NCBI RefSeq assembly: GCF_009830945.1
Contig: NZ_VWVV01000041.1
Location: 1 to 38,274, forward strand
Direction: 5' to 3'
From: Nocardiopsis sp. FR4
GTDB lineage: Bacteria > Actinomycetota > Actinomycetes > Streptosporangiales > Streptosporangiaceae
DNA length: 38,274 nt
The position numbers were made by a program, and so were the translations under genes. Below, in pieces: positions 30,588 through 38,138 of this stretch (positions within the stretch are counted from its first letter, which is position 1; each line of letters begins with the position of its first letter). Under the pieces are notes generated by a model. The model ran no database searches. It had not been told where the DNA came from and saw only the letters and a program-made list of their open reading frames with translations.

Positions 30588-31358
30588 TCAGACGGGCGAC
30601 ACCGGGACGGTGGCGACCAGGCCGCCGTCGATGACCAGGTCCTGCCCGTTGACGTAGGCGGCCTCGTCGGAGGCGAGGAAGGCGACCGCGCCCGCGACGT
30701 CGTCCGCGGTGCCGAGGCGGCCCGACACCACGGCGGCGGCGAGTCCGTCCTTCGCCTCGTCGCGGACGGCGGCGTGGAACATCGGGGTCTCGATGTAACC
30801 GGGGCTCACCGAGTTCACCCGGACGCCCCGCGGGCCCAGCTCCGCCGCCAGGGTTTGCGTGAGGTTGTGCACGGCCGCCTTGGTCGCCGCGTAGAGGGAG
30901 GCTCCGGCCATGCCCCGGTGCAGCGTCCACGACGCGTTGATCACGACCGCCGCGCCGTCGGCCAGCAGCGGGAGGAGCTTCTGGACGGTGAAGAAGACCC
31001 CCTTGAAGTTGACGCCCGAGACGCGGTCGAACTCGGCCTCGGTGACGTCGCCGACCGGCTGGAAGGAGGCGACCCCCGCGTTGGCGAAGACCACGTCCAG
31101 GTGCCCGAAGCGCTCCCCGACCAGGGCCGCCAGCGCGTCGAGGTCGGCGGTGCTCGCAGCGTCGCCGCGTACCGCGAGGAGGCGGTCCCCGCCGTCCAGG
31201 TCCCGGACCGCGCCCTCCAGGCGGTCCCCGTCCCTTCCGCTGATGACCACCCGCGCGCCCTCGTCGAGAAGCCTGCGCGCGGTGGCCAGGCCCATGCCGC
31301 TCGTGCCGCCGGTGATGAGCGCGACCTTGTTCCCGAACCGGGAGATGTTGTGTGCCAT
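30588..31358 (-). CDS. Short-chain dehydrogenase/reductase
   Basis: 256 residues, classical SDR. Cofactor loop TGGTSGMG (residues 17-24), VFANAG (NNAG-equivalent), catalytic Ser in NASWTLHRG and the YAATK Tyr-Lys pair, PGYIETPM after the active site, and the C-terminal VNGQDLVIDGGL. NAD(P)H-dependent oxidoreductase of unknown substrate. No ribosome site precedes ATG 31358. It lies 98 bases downstream of the MmyB-type XRE regulator, in the same direction; such regulators commonly neighbour an SDR they control. Confidence 0.93.
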   Translation of the reverse strand: MAHNISRFGNKVALITGGTSGMGLATARRLLDEGARVVISGRDGDRLEGAVRDLDGGDRLLAVRGDAASTADLDALAALVGERFGHLDVVFANAGVASFQPVGDVTEAEFDRVSGVNFKGVFFTVQKLLPLLADGAAVVINASWTLHRGMAGASLYAATKAAVHNLTQTLAAELGPRGVRVNSVSPGYIETPMFHAAVRDEAKDGLAAAVVSGRLGTADDVAGAVAFLASDEAAYVNGQDLVIDGGLVATVPVSPV

Positions 31359-31429
31359 GGCATGCAGCGTTCCAGCCGGGTCGACGCACGAACAGGGCGC
31401 ACCTGTCCGGGGGGTGGCACCACCAGGCT

Positions 31430-31449
31430 CGCCGGGCGGCGTCCCGGCG
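31430..31449 (-). terminator. Hairpin after the XRE regulator
   Basis: CGCCGGG (31430-31436) pairs with CCCGGCG (31443-31449) over a 6-base loop, starting 7 bases after the regulator stop on the minus strand. Confidence 0.5.
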
Positions 31450-31456
31450 TGGGGGG

Positions 31457-32311
31457 TCAGGTGGAGGCGCTGAGCCGGACGCGGGCCAGTCGCCCGATCC
31501 GGTCCCCGGTCCCGGTCCCGGGGCGCGGGTTGTACAGCTCCAGGCGCCAGTCCGGGTGGTCGGCCACGATCAGGGACGTCTTGTCGAAGACCAGGTCACC
31601 GGCCTCGGGGTGGCGGACCGCCTTGACCGCCTGGGTGTGGTCGCCCACGTCGTGGCGCGCCCACAGCTCGGCGAACTCGGTGCTCACGGAGGCGAGGCCG
31701 TCCACCAGCCGCCCGAACTCCGGGTCGTCGGGGAAGCGCGCCATGTCGGCCCGGAACGCGGCGACGACGGCCGGGGCGACTGACGCCCAGTGGACGTGCA
31801 GGTCGCGGTACCGGGCGCTGGTGAAGAACGTGACCAGGCAGTTGCGGTCGGTGCCGCCGTAGCCGAACGCCGTCCGCGCCGTGTCGTTGAGGGAGAGCAG
31901 GTTCCAGTGGCGGTCCTGCAGTATCGCGGGCCGGGGGTCCCACGCGTCGACCAGGTGCCGCAGCTCCGGCGTCACCGGGGAGTCGCCCGCCCCGCGGGCC
32001 TGCGGCGGATTGAGGCCGGCCAGGGCGTAGAGGTGCGCGCGCTCGGGTTCGGTCAGGCGCAGGGCCCCGCTGATCGCGTCGAGTACCTCGACCGAGACGT
32101 TGATGTCGCGCCCCTGTTCGAGCCACGTGTACCAGGAGACGCCGACCCCGGCCAGCACGGCGACCTCCTCGCGCCGCAGGCCCGGCGTCCGGCGCCTGCC
32201 CCCGGCGGCCATGCCCACGTCGCCGGGTGTGAGCCGCGCCCGGCGCGTGCGCAGGAAGTCGCGGAGCTGCTCTCGTCGGTTCCGGGTCGCGGCGGAGGTC
32301 TCGCTGGCCAT
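31457..32311 (-). CDS. XRE-family regulator with MmyB-like ligand domain
   Basis: 284 residues. An N-terminal helix-turn-helix (about 12-85: LRDFLRTRRARLTP, RRTPGLRREEVAVLAGVGVSWYTWLEQGR) and a C-terminal MmyB-like domain with YALAGLNPP, LVDAWDPRPAILQDRHWNLLSLNDTARTAFG, WARHDVGDHTQAVKAVRHPEAGDLVFD and LIVADHPDWRLELYNPRPGT. These regulators bind fatty-acyl-like ligands and typically repress a neighbouring SDR. ATG 32311 lacks a ribosome site but lies 5 bases after TACCAT (32322-32317), a -10-like hexamer, so it may be leaderless. The open frame continues upstream but with unconvincing Pro/Arg-rich sequence. Confidence 0.92.
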   Translation of the reverse strand: MASETSAATRNRREQLRDFLRTRRARLTPGDVGMAAGGRRRTPGLRREEVAVLAGVGVSWYTWLEQGRDINVSVEVLDAISGALRLTEPERAHLYALAGLNPPQARGAGDSPVTPELRHLVDAWDPRPAILQDRHWNLLSLNDTARTAFGYGGTDRNCLVTFFTSARYRDLHVHWASVAPAVVAAFRADMARFPDDPEFGRLVDGLASVSTEFAELWARHDVGDHTQAVKAVRHPEAGDLVFDKTSLIVADHPDWRLELYNPRPGTGTGDRIGRLARVRLSAST

Positions 32312-32402
32312 GCGCCATGGTAACCACGGCCGCTCCGGGCGCCGGGCGACGGACCCATCCCTCCTGAACCGGCGGGCACGGGGCCCGCGTGGAGGGGTCA
32401 CC

Positions 32403-32456
32403 CGGTCACGGGAGGGGCTCCTCGCGCCTGTACCGGCCGCGCGGTCATCCCGTGCC
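32403..32456. repeat. Leader repeat, copy B
   Basis: Matches the PfkB leader (30481-30533), including AGGAG and a GTG start-codon position (32409-32407), but here the start is followed after two codons by TGA. It may be the relic of a second gene start or a duplicated leader. Confidence 0.6.
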
Positions 32457-32550
32457 AGCCCGCGACGGGACGAACGCCCGGTCCCACCGCGCGCCGGGCC
32501 CCTCCCCGGGCCCGGTCCCGCGGGCGGCGGCGTGGTCCCGCCGGCCGGTG

Positions 32551-33024
32551 TCAGCGGATGGCGGCGAGGAGGGCGCGGGTGCGGGCCGGGGCGGAGGCGG
32601 GCAGGGTGGCGATGAGGTCGGCGAGGGAGACCGCGCCGAGGCTGCTCCGCCACGCCTCGTGGGCCTCGGCCATCTTCGCGGCGAGCACGCAGGTGTGCTG
32701 GCAGTCCTCGGGCGGCAGCGCGCCCCTGCCCTGTCGGCGGATCTCGCGGCACTCGTAGGGCGGGGACGCGCCGTCGACCGCCTCGACGATCTGCAGCATG
32801 GTCGTCTCGGCCGCCGGACGGGCGAGCCGGAACCCGCCCCGCGGGCCGGTCGTCGCGGCGAACACGCCCGCTTTGACCAGTGGCTGCAACTGCTTGGCGA
32901 GGTAGGCCGCCGGAAGGTCGAAGTAGGCCGCGAGCTGGGCGGCCGAAGCGGTGGCCCCCGGTTCGAGCTGGGCCAGCGTCGTGGCGCAGTGCAGGACCCA
33001 CTCGGTGCTCACAGGCAGCTTCAT
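32551..33024 (-). CDS. Rrf2-family transcriptional regulator
   Basis: 157 residues. Winged helix at residues 5-70 (MKLPVSTEWVLHCATTLAQL, LAAYFDLPAAYLAKQLQPLVKAGVF, GPRGGFRLAR), then ILQIVEAVDG-like MLQIVEAVDGASPPYECR. Cysteines at 92, 108 and 112 could hold an iron-sulfur cluster or act as redox switches, though spacing differs from IscR and NsrR. ATG 33024 lies 7 bases after TAAGAT (33037-33032), and there is no ribosome site, so it is likely leaderless. Divergent from an NmrA-like oxidoreductase, its probable target. Confidence 0.9.
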   Translation of the reverse strand: MKLPVSTEWVLHCATTLAQLEPGATASAAQLAAYFDLPAAYLAKQLQPLVKAGVFAATTGPRGGFRLARPAAETTMLQIVEAVDGASPPYECREIRRQGRGALPPEDCQHTCVLAAKMAEAHEAWRSSLGAVSLADLIATLPASAPARTRALLAAIR

Positions 33025-33046
33025 GGGGCCGATCTTACCGAAGCTA

Positions 33047-33075
33047 TTGCGGATCCATGAAGTCCGAGATAGTCT
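33047..33075 (+). promoter_or_regulatory. Promoter of the NmrA-like SDR
   Basis: TTGCGG (33047-33052), 17-base spacer, TAGTCT (33070-33075). It lies beside the minus-strand -10 of the Rrf2 gene (33037-33032), so one bound regulator could control both. Confidence 0.5.
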
Positions 33076-33110
33076 CCGTCGGCATCGGAGCAGTGAACGG
33101 AGAAGAGCAC

Positions 33111-33854
33111 ATGCGCATCGCCGTCGCCGGAGCGACCGGGAACATCGGCTCCCTGACCGCCGCCGCCCTCGAACGGGACGGGCACGAGGTCGTCCGCGTC
33201 AGCCGCTCGCTCGGCGTGGACCTGACGACCGGCCAAGGGCTCGACGACGCCCTCACCGGAGTGGAGGCGGTCGTCGACGCCGTCAACCACACCGGTACCG
33301 ACCGGGCCGAGGCGGTGGCCTACTTCGGCACCACCACGCGCACCCTGCTGGGGGCGGAAGAGCGGGCCGGCGTCCGCCACCACGTCCTGCTGTCGATCGT
33401 CGGAGTCGACGCGGTCGAGGGCAACCCCCACTACGCGGGCAAGCGCGAGCAGGAGCGCCTGGTCGCGGAGGGGCCCGTGCCGTGGACCATCGTGCGGGCC
33501 ACGCAGTTCCACGACTTCGCCGCCATGGTGGCCGGCTGGACCGAACGGGACGGCGCCGCCACCATCGCCCCGCTGCTCGTCCAGCCGATCGCACCGGCGG
33601 ACGTGGCCGACATCCTGGCCGAGACGGCGGCGGGCCGGCCCCGGGGGCGGTACCGTGACGTCGCCGGGCCCGAGACACAGGACCTCGTCGACATGGCCCG
33701 GCGCACGCACGAGGCGCGCGGCCGCGAGGTGCGGCTCATTCCGACCTGGTCGGGGCCGTTCGGACCGGAGATGGCCGGCGACGTGCTGCTGCCGGGTGAG
33801 GGCGCGCACCTGGCACCGACCACCTTCGACGAGTGGCTCGCCCGACAGGGGTAG
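33111..33854 (+). CDS. NmrA-like SDR / NAD(P)H-binding oxidoreductase
   Basis: 247 residues. Atypical SDR with the N-terminal glycine motif MRIAVAGATGNIGSLTAAAL (G-x-x-G-x-x-G), VVDAVNHTGTDRAEAV, HHVLLSIVGVD, YAGKREQERLVAEGPVPWTIVRATQFHDF and a DVADILAE region. Such proteins are quinone or azo reductases or redox-sensing NmrA relatives. GGAGAAG lies 8 bases before ATG 33111. Regulated, by inference, by the divergent Rrf2 protein, in line with a redox or electrophile response. Confidence 0.92.
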   Translation: MRIAVAGATGNIGSLTAAALERDGHEVVRVSRSLGVDLTTGQGLDDALTGVEAVVDAVNHTGTDRAEAVAYFGTTTRTLLGAEERAGVRHHVLLSIVGVDAVEGNPHYAGKREQERLVAEGPVPWTIVRATQFHDFAAMVAGWTERDGAATIAPLLVQPIAPADVADILAETAAGRPRGRYRDVAGPETQDLVDMARRTHEARGREVRLIPTWSGPFGPEMAGDVLLPGEGAHLAPTTFDEWLARQG

Positions 33855-33956
33855 GCGCCGCGCCCCGCCTCCGGGCGCCCGTTCCGCACACGGGCACCAC
33901 GGCGGACAGCGGCGCCGTCCGCCCCGGGCACGGGACCACGAGGAGACGGCAGGGAC

Positions 33957-34820
33957 ATGGACTTCACCATCCACCACCTCAGGTGCTTCCTCGCCGTGGC
34001 CCGGGAACTCCACTTCGGACGCGCCGCCGCGCGCCTGCACCTGAGCCCCTCCGCGCTGAGCGAGCAGGTCACGACCCTGGAACGGCGCCTGTCCCGCCCC
34101 CTCTTCGACCGCACCTCCCGCGGGGTGGAGCTCACCGGGCACGGCCGTGAACTGCTGCCCCTGGCCGAACGCGCGGTCACGAGCATGGACGAGGTCGTCG
34201 ACTGGGGCCGGGGCGAGGCCTCCCGGCCCCGGGTCCGGATCGGCCTCATGGTCTCCAGCACGAGGTTCCGCTCGGTCATGGCCCAGGCCGCGCACCAGAT
34301 GCCGCAGGTGCGCTGGCAGGTGCGGCACCTGGGGTTCACGGGCTGCTACGAGGCCCTGGCCAGGGCCGATGTGGACTGCACGTTCACCGGTGGAATCGAG
34401 CGCACGACCGGGTTCGAGTCCCTGCCGCTGTGGGAGGAGGAGCGGGTCCTGGTCACCTCGCGGGGGCACCGCCTCGCCGACCGGGAGTCGGTGACCCTCG
34501 CGGAGATCGCGGAGGAGACCTTCGTGGCGGCCGAGGACGAGACGGCCGAGAGGTGGTTCTCCTCGGTGGCCGCCGGGGGTTTCTCGCCGCGCCTGCTCCC
34601 GGTGGCCCGCAACTTCGAGGAGGTCCTGGAGATGTGCGCCGCCGGGCAGGGCGTCAACATCGCGGGGTGCTCCGCCGCGGCCACCTACGCGCACCCGGGG
34701 GTGCGCTTCGTCCCGATCACGGACGCCTCCCCGATGACCACCTTCCTCAACGTGCGCCGGGGCCGCCTCCCGGACCCGCTGGAACGGTTCGTCCGGCTCT
34801 GCGAGCGGTCCGCGCCGTGA
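33957..34820 (+). CDS. LysR-family transcriptional regulator
   Basis: 287 residues. Helix-turn-helix at 1-60 (FTIHHLRCFLAVARELHFGRAAARLHLSPSALSEQVTTLERRL, then LFDRTSRGVELTGHG) and a substrate-binding domain (PRVRIGLMVSSTRFRSVMAQ onward). It precedes, in the same direction, an alpha/beta hydrolase and a bicupin dioxygenase, so aromatic or flavonoid catabolism is a reasonable guess for its regulon, but LysR genes more often face their targets. AGGGAC ends right before ATG 33957; a GAGGAG lies about 15 bases upstream. Confidence 0.92.
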   Translation: MDFTIHHLRCFLAVARELHFGRAAARLHLSPSALSEQVTTLERRLSRPLFDRTSRGVELTGHGRELLPLAERAVTSMDEVVDWGRGEASRPRVRIGLMVSSTRFRSVMAQAAHQMPQVRWQVRHLGFTGCYEALARADVDCTFTGGIERTTGFESLPLWEEERVLVTSRGHRLADRESVTLAEIAEETFVAAEDETAERWFSSVAAGGFSPRLLPVARNFEEVLEMCAAGQGVNIAGCSAAATYAHPGVRFVPITDASPMTTFLNVRRGRLPDPLERFVRLCERSAP

Positions 34821-34886
34821 CCGTCCGGAACCCCCGAAGGCCCGTTCGGGAGTTCGCGATGGACCCGTCGGACGCGTCACCCCAGC

Positions 34887-35852
34887 ATGGAGGGCATGTC
34901 CCACGACTCCCCTCCCCCGGAGGTCAGGTCCGACCCCGGTCTCGTCTTCGCCCGGCGCGAGAGCGGTGACCTCCTCCTCGACCTGTACCGCCCGGCCTCC
35001 GGCGACCGCCCCGTGCCCGTGGTGCTCTGGCTGCACGGCGGCGGCTGGTTCACCGGGGACCGCACCCTGGCGCCGGACCTGTCCCGCCGCGTCCGCGCCA
35101 CCGGCTGCGCCGTGGCGAGCGTCGAGTACCGCCTCTCCGGCCAGGCGCTCTTCCCGGCCCAGCTGCACGACGTGCGCTCCGCGATCCGCTTCCTGCGCGC
35201 CCGAGCCGGGGAGTACGGCCTGGACCCGCGGGCGGTCGCGGTGTGGGGCGCCTCGGCCGGCGGCCACCTGGCCGCCCTGGCGGGGCTCACCGGCCACCTG
35301 GACGCCCTGCCCGGCGAGGAGGACACCGACGGGGACCCCTCCGTGCAGGCGGTCGCCGAATCCTACGGCCCCGTGGACCTGGCCGCCGTGGTCGCGGAGT
35401 CCGCGCCCCCCGGCGGGGCGGCGGCCTCACCCGAGGCCCGCCTCCTGGGCGGCCCGCCCTCGGAGCGCGCGGAGCTGGCCCGCCACGCCAGCCCGCTGAC
35501 CTGGGTGACCCCCGCCGCCCCGCCGTTCCAGATCTCCCACGGCACCGCCGACACGCTGGTCCGCCCCGGGCAGAGCGAACTCCTGCACGAGGCCCTGGCC
35601 GCCGCCGGGGTGCCGAGCGAGCTCTACCTCGTCGAGGGCTACAAACACGGCTTCCTCAACCCCGCGGGCCGCCTCGACGTCCGGATCGCCCGGGCGATGG
35701 ACGACGGCCGCCTCGCGGACGAGGGCCCCGCCCCGGCCGTACGCCGCGCCCCGGACGCTCCCGGGGGCGAGCCGACGACCTTCGGCTTCGACGACGTCGA
35801 CGCCTTCCTCCGCCGGCACCTCACCGGTTCCACGTCAGGAGAGCCCCGATGA
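34887..35852 (+). CDS. Alpha/beta hydrolase of the hormone-sensitive-lipase type
   Basis: 321 residues. Oxyanion motif LHGGGW (residues 49-54), nucleophile elbow WGASAGG with Ser123, and Asp222 (GTADTLV) and His254 (GYKHGF) completing the triad. Acts as an esterase/lipase on small acyl esters. Starts ATG 34887 or, nine bases later, 34896; neither has a well-spaced ribosome site. The stop overlaps the dioxygenase start (ATGA), so the pair is coupled; hydrolysis of an ester or glycoside-like conjugate followed by ring cleavage is an inference from that coupling. The C-terminal extension after 270 is somewhat longer than usual. Confidence 0.9.
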   Translation: MEGMSHDSPPPEVRSDPGLVFARRESGDLLLDLYRPASGDRPVPVVLWLHGGGWFTGDRTLAPDLSRRVRATGCAVASVEYRLSGQALFPAQLHDVRSAIRFLRARAGEYGLDPRAVAVWGASAGGHLAALAGLTGHLDALPGEEDTDGDPSVQAVAESYGPVDLAAVVAESAPPGGAAASPEARLLGGPPSERAELARHASPLTWVTPAAPPFQISHGTADTLVRPGQSELLHEALAAAGVPSELYLVEGYKHGFLNPAGRLDVRIARAMDDGRLADEGPAPAVRRAPDAPGGEPTTFGFDDVDAFLRRHLTGSTSGEPR

Positions 35853-36892
35853 CCAGCATCGACCCGGAGACCATGCACGGCCTCGCGCCGGTGGTCAACG
35901 CCCTGCCCGGCGAGCCGGTCCCGTACTACCTGGCCAGCGGCGAGGGACTGCGCTTCGAGATCGGCGGGCAGCTGTGGACGGTCATCGCCCGCGGCGCGGA
36001 CACCGGCGGGCTCTTCGACGCCGCCTTCGTCCTGGGCCCGCGCGGGGCCGGCACACCCTTCCACAGCCTCCCCGGCCACCAGCGCTCCTACCACGTGTCC
36101 GAGGGCAGCGTGCAGTTCTGGCTGCCCGGGCAGAGCCGCGTCCTGGTCCCCGGCGACTCCGTCCACGTACCGCCGGGCACCCCGGTGGCCTACCGGATGC
36201 TCGGCCACATGTCCCGGATGCTGTTCTTCTCCGCCTCCAGCGGAGCCCTGGACGCCCTCGTGGGGGAGGGGGAGCCCGTGGAACGCCACGTCTACACCCC
36301 CGCGGAGGCCCGGGAGGTGCTGCCCCCCGGCGCCCGGGAGCACGACCTGCCCCGGGCGCGGGCCGGGGACGCCTGGGACGACACCCTGCCCCGGGGAGCG
36401 GAGGCCTACTTCCTGCGCTCCCGCACGGGGGAGCGGCGCGGCTGGCCGGACGCGGTCAACGCCTACTCCGCGCGGGGCCGCAACACCGGCGGGCGCTACT
36501 TCTCGGTGAGCACGCTCGCCGCGCCCCAGCCCTACATCGTCCGCCACTTCCACCGGCAGCACACCGAGACCTTCCTGTGCCTGTCCGGGCGGATCTGGCT
36601 GTGGGTCAACGGCCAGGAACTGCTGCTGACCTCCGGGGACTTCCTGCACGCCCCCGCCGGGACCGTGCACAGCTTCGCCATCGCCGCGCACAACACGCAG
36701 ATGCTCGGGCTGCTCACCTCGGACGTCTTCGAGCCGTTCTTCGACGTCACCTCCGTGCCGACCGAGGACCACGTGTACACCGAGGGGCTCATCGACCCGT
36801 CCGTGGTGATGGGCGGCATCCGCGGCAACCCGGACCTGGACCTGGTCGTCGTGGACGGCCCGCCCCGCCGGACGAGGGCGCTCGGCCTGTGA
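35849..36892 (+). CDS. Bicupin dioxygenase, quercetin 2,3-dioxygenase-like
   Basis: 347 residues with two cupin domains. The C-terminal cupin has a full metal set: H233, H235 (or H238), E240 in VRHFHRQHTETFLCLSG and H274 in PAGTVHSF. The N-terminal cupin (about 60-130) is degenerate: H72, H77, E85 in FHSLPGHQRSYHVSEG, but the last histidine is replaced in GTPVAYR. Family members cleave flavonols with release of CO. Coupled to the hydrolase by ATGA. A strong hairpin follows. Substrate is inferred from fold similarity only. Confidence 0.88.
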   Translation: MTSIDPETMHGLAPVVNALPGEPVPYYLASGEGLRFEIGGQLWTVIARGADTGGLFDAAFVLGPRGAGTPFHSLPGHQRSYHVSEGSVQFWLPGQSRVLVPGDSVHVPPGTPVAYRMLGHMSRMLFFSASSGALDALVGEGEPVERHVYTPAEAREVLPPGAREHDLPRARAGDAWDDTLPRGAEAYFLRSRTGERRGWPDAVNAYSARGRNTGGRYFSVSTLAAPQPYIVRHFHRQHTETFLCLSGRIWLWVNGQELLLTSGDFLHAPAGTVHSFAIAAHNTQMLGLLTSDVFEPFFDVTSVPTEDHVYTEGLIDPSVVMGGIRGNPDLDLVVVDGPPRRTRALGL

Positions 36893-36898
36893 CCCGAC

Positions 36899-36927
36899 GC
36901 CCGCCCGCGCCCGGCGCGCGGGCGGGC
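36899..36927 (+). terminator. Hairpin after the bicupin dioxygenase
   Basis: A perfect 12-bp stem (36899-36910 with 36916-36927) and 5-base loop start 6 bases after the stop and end 16 bases before the next ATG, so it may terminate or attenuate transcription. Confidence 0.65.
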
Positions 36928-36942
36928 CCCAGAAAGGAACCC

Positions 36943-37233
36943 ATGACGCGCCCGCCCCGGTACAAACAGGCCGTGGTCAGCTGGCTCGGGGTCTACCCGC
37001 TCATCACCCTGCTGCTGTGGCTCCTGGGACCCGTGGTCTCCGACCTGCCCCTGCCGCTGGTGACCCTCGTCCTCACCCTCGTGCTGGTGAGCCTGCAGAC
37101 CTACGCCGTGATACCGCTTCTGACCCGCCTCTTCCGCCCCTGGCTCGCCTCGGGCGCGAGCCGCGCGCCCGCGCGCGGGTCCGACGGCGCCCGGCCGGCC
37201 GCCGCACCGCCGGGGCCGGACTCCGCGCCGTGA
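36943..37233 (+). CDS. Small two-helix membrane protein
   Basis: 96 residues: MTRPPRYKQAVVSWLGVYP, helices ITLLLWLLGPVVSDLPLPLV and LVLTLVLVSLQTYAVIPLL, then a Pro/Arg/Ala-rich tail. GAAAGGAA precedes ATG 36943. The WLGVYP..LL..ll.p..LR-type pattern recalls small membrane proteins encoded near monooxygenases in actinomycetes. Function unknown. Confidence 0.75.
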   Translation: MTRPPRYKQAVVSWLGVYPLITLLLWLLGPVVSDLPLPLVTLVLTLVLVSLQTYAVIPLLTRLFRPWLASGASRAPARGSDGARPAAAPPGPDSAP

Positions 37234-37288
37234 GCGGGGCCGCTCCGCGTCCGAGGCGGGCCGACCAGGTGCCGCCGCCTCATACAGT

Positions 37289-37308
37289 GAGAACTCCAGA
37301 GAACTCCA
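37289..37308. repeat. Tandem duplication of a 10-mer
   Basis: GAGAACTCCA occurs twice in direct tandem immediately after a TACAGT -10-like hexamer (37283-37288), in the leader of the Cas6e-like gene. Confidence 0.6.
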
Positions 37309-37380
37309 CCGCGGGCGCGGGAACCCCCGACAGCCCGTGACCGACCACACGCCCCGCGGGGCCGCCCCGGAGGGAACTCC

Positions 37381-37941
37381 TTGTACCTGGCCCGTATCCA
37401 CCTCGACCCCGAGCGCAGCACCGGCATGGAACAGTGGGCGGCCATGGGGCGGGCCGTACGCAGGGCGGTCGACCCCGACCCCGCGTCCGACGCCCGCGTG
37501 CTGTGGGCGCGCACCTCGCCGAGCACGCTGGTGGTCAGCTCCGACACCGCCCCGGCCTGGGGCAAGGTCCCCGGCGCGGTCTCCGCCGTGATCCACCCGA
37601 TGCCCCGGCACCCCGAGGGCGAGACCGTCCGCTGGGAACTCATCACGGCACCCACCGCGCAGCGGGAGGGGGAGGGGGCGCGTTCGCGCGGCAAGCGGGT
37701 TCCCCTCGCGGAGGAGGAGTTCGAGGACTGGCTCAGGGGCAAGCTCGCGGGTGCGGTGGACCTCACCGAGGCGAGGTGGAAGCGTCTGGGCGGCAGGCCC
37801 GCGCGGTACCACTTCACCGGGCAGGCCGTGGTGCTCGACAGCGAGGCGCTCCAGGAACTGTGCCTGAACGGTGTCGGCGCGGGCACGGCCACCGGCGCCG
37901 GGCTGCTCCTCGTCAGCCCGCTGGCGCCCTCCGCCGACTGA
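37381..37941 (+). CDS. Orphan Cas6e/CasE-like protein, catalytic His apparently missing
   Basis: 186 residues, slightly short for Cas6e (about 200-230). The start LYLARIHLDPERST (read MYLARIHLDP), RVLWARTS, TLVVSSD, VRWELITAPTA, RGKRVPLAEEEFEDWLRGKLAG, RYHFTGQAVVLDSEALQELCLNGVGAGTATGAGLLLVSP follow the order of type I-E CRISPR RNA endonuclease motifs, ending in the Gly-rich loop (normally GxGxGKxxGxGLL). In canonical Cas6e a His near residue 20-26 (x-MH-x-A) is catalytic; the aligned position here is Gly23 in AAMGRAV, so RNA cleavage is doubtful. TTG 37381 is supported by GGAGGG. No CRISPR repeat, cas gene or toxin partner is in the window. Confidence 0.75.
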   Translation: MYLARIHLDPERSTGMEQWAAMGRAVRRAVDPDPASDARVLWARTSPSTLVVSSDTAPAWGKVPGAVSAVIHPMPRHPEGETVRWELITAPTAQREGEGARSRGKRVPLAEEEFEDWLRGKLAGAVDLTEARWKRLGGRPARYHFTGQAVVLDSEALQELCLNGVGAGTATGAGLLLVSPLAPSAD

Positions 37942-37948
37942 CGTCACA

Positions 37949-37964
37949 CGCCGGGCGCCCGGCG
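37949..37964 (+). terminator. Palindrome after Cas6e-like gene
   Basis: CGCCGGGCGCCCGGCG is a perfect 16-bp palindrome 7 bases after the stop; a probable termination hairpin. Confidence 0.5.
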
Positions 37965-38071
37965 CATCAGCCCCGAGCGGACCGTGCCCCCGGAACGATG
38001 ACGCGGTGCCGCGTGTTCGTGCCCCTGTCCGTCCGCCTGCCCCTGGACCCGGCGCCGTCCGGGGACGGCGC

Positions 38072-38106
38072 GGCCCGTGGCCGGAACGGTGTCCGGGCCA
38101 CGGGCC
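38072..38106 (-). terminator. Hairpin after the right-end gene
   Basis: An 11-bp stem GGCCCGTGGCC (38072-38082) with GGCCACGGGCC (38096-38106) and a 13-base loop lies just beyond the stop of the minus-strand gene at 38139. Confidence 0.6.
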
Positions 38107-38138
38107 CGCGGGTCGCACGATGGGCCGGGCCCCGGAAG

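Noticed and set aside
37234..38138. CRISPR array near the Cas6e-like gene
   Set aside because: No regularly spaced repeat of about 28-29 bases is present, only a 10-mer duplication and terminator-like palindromes.
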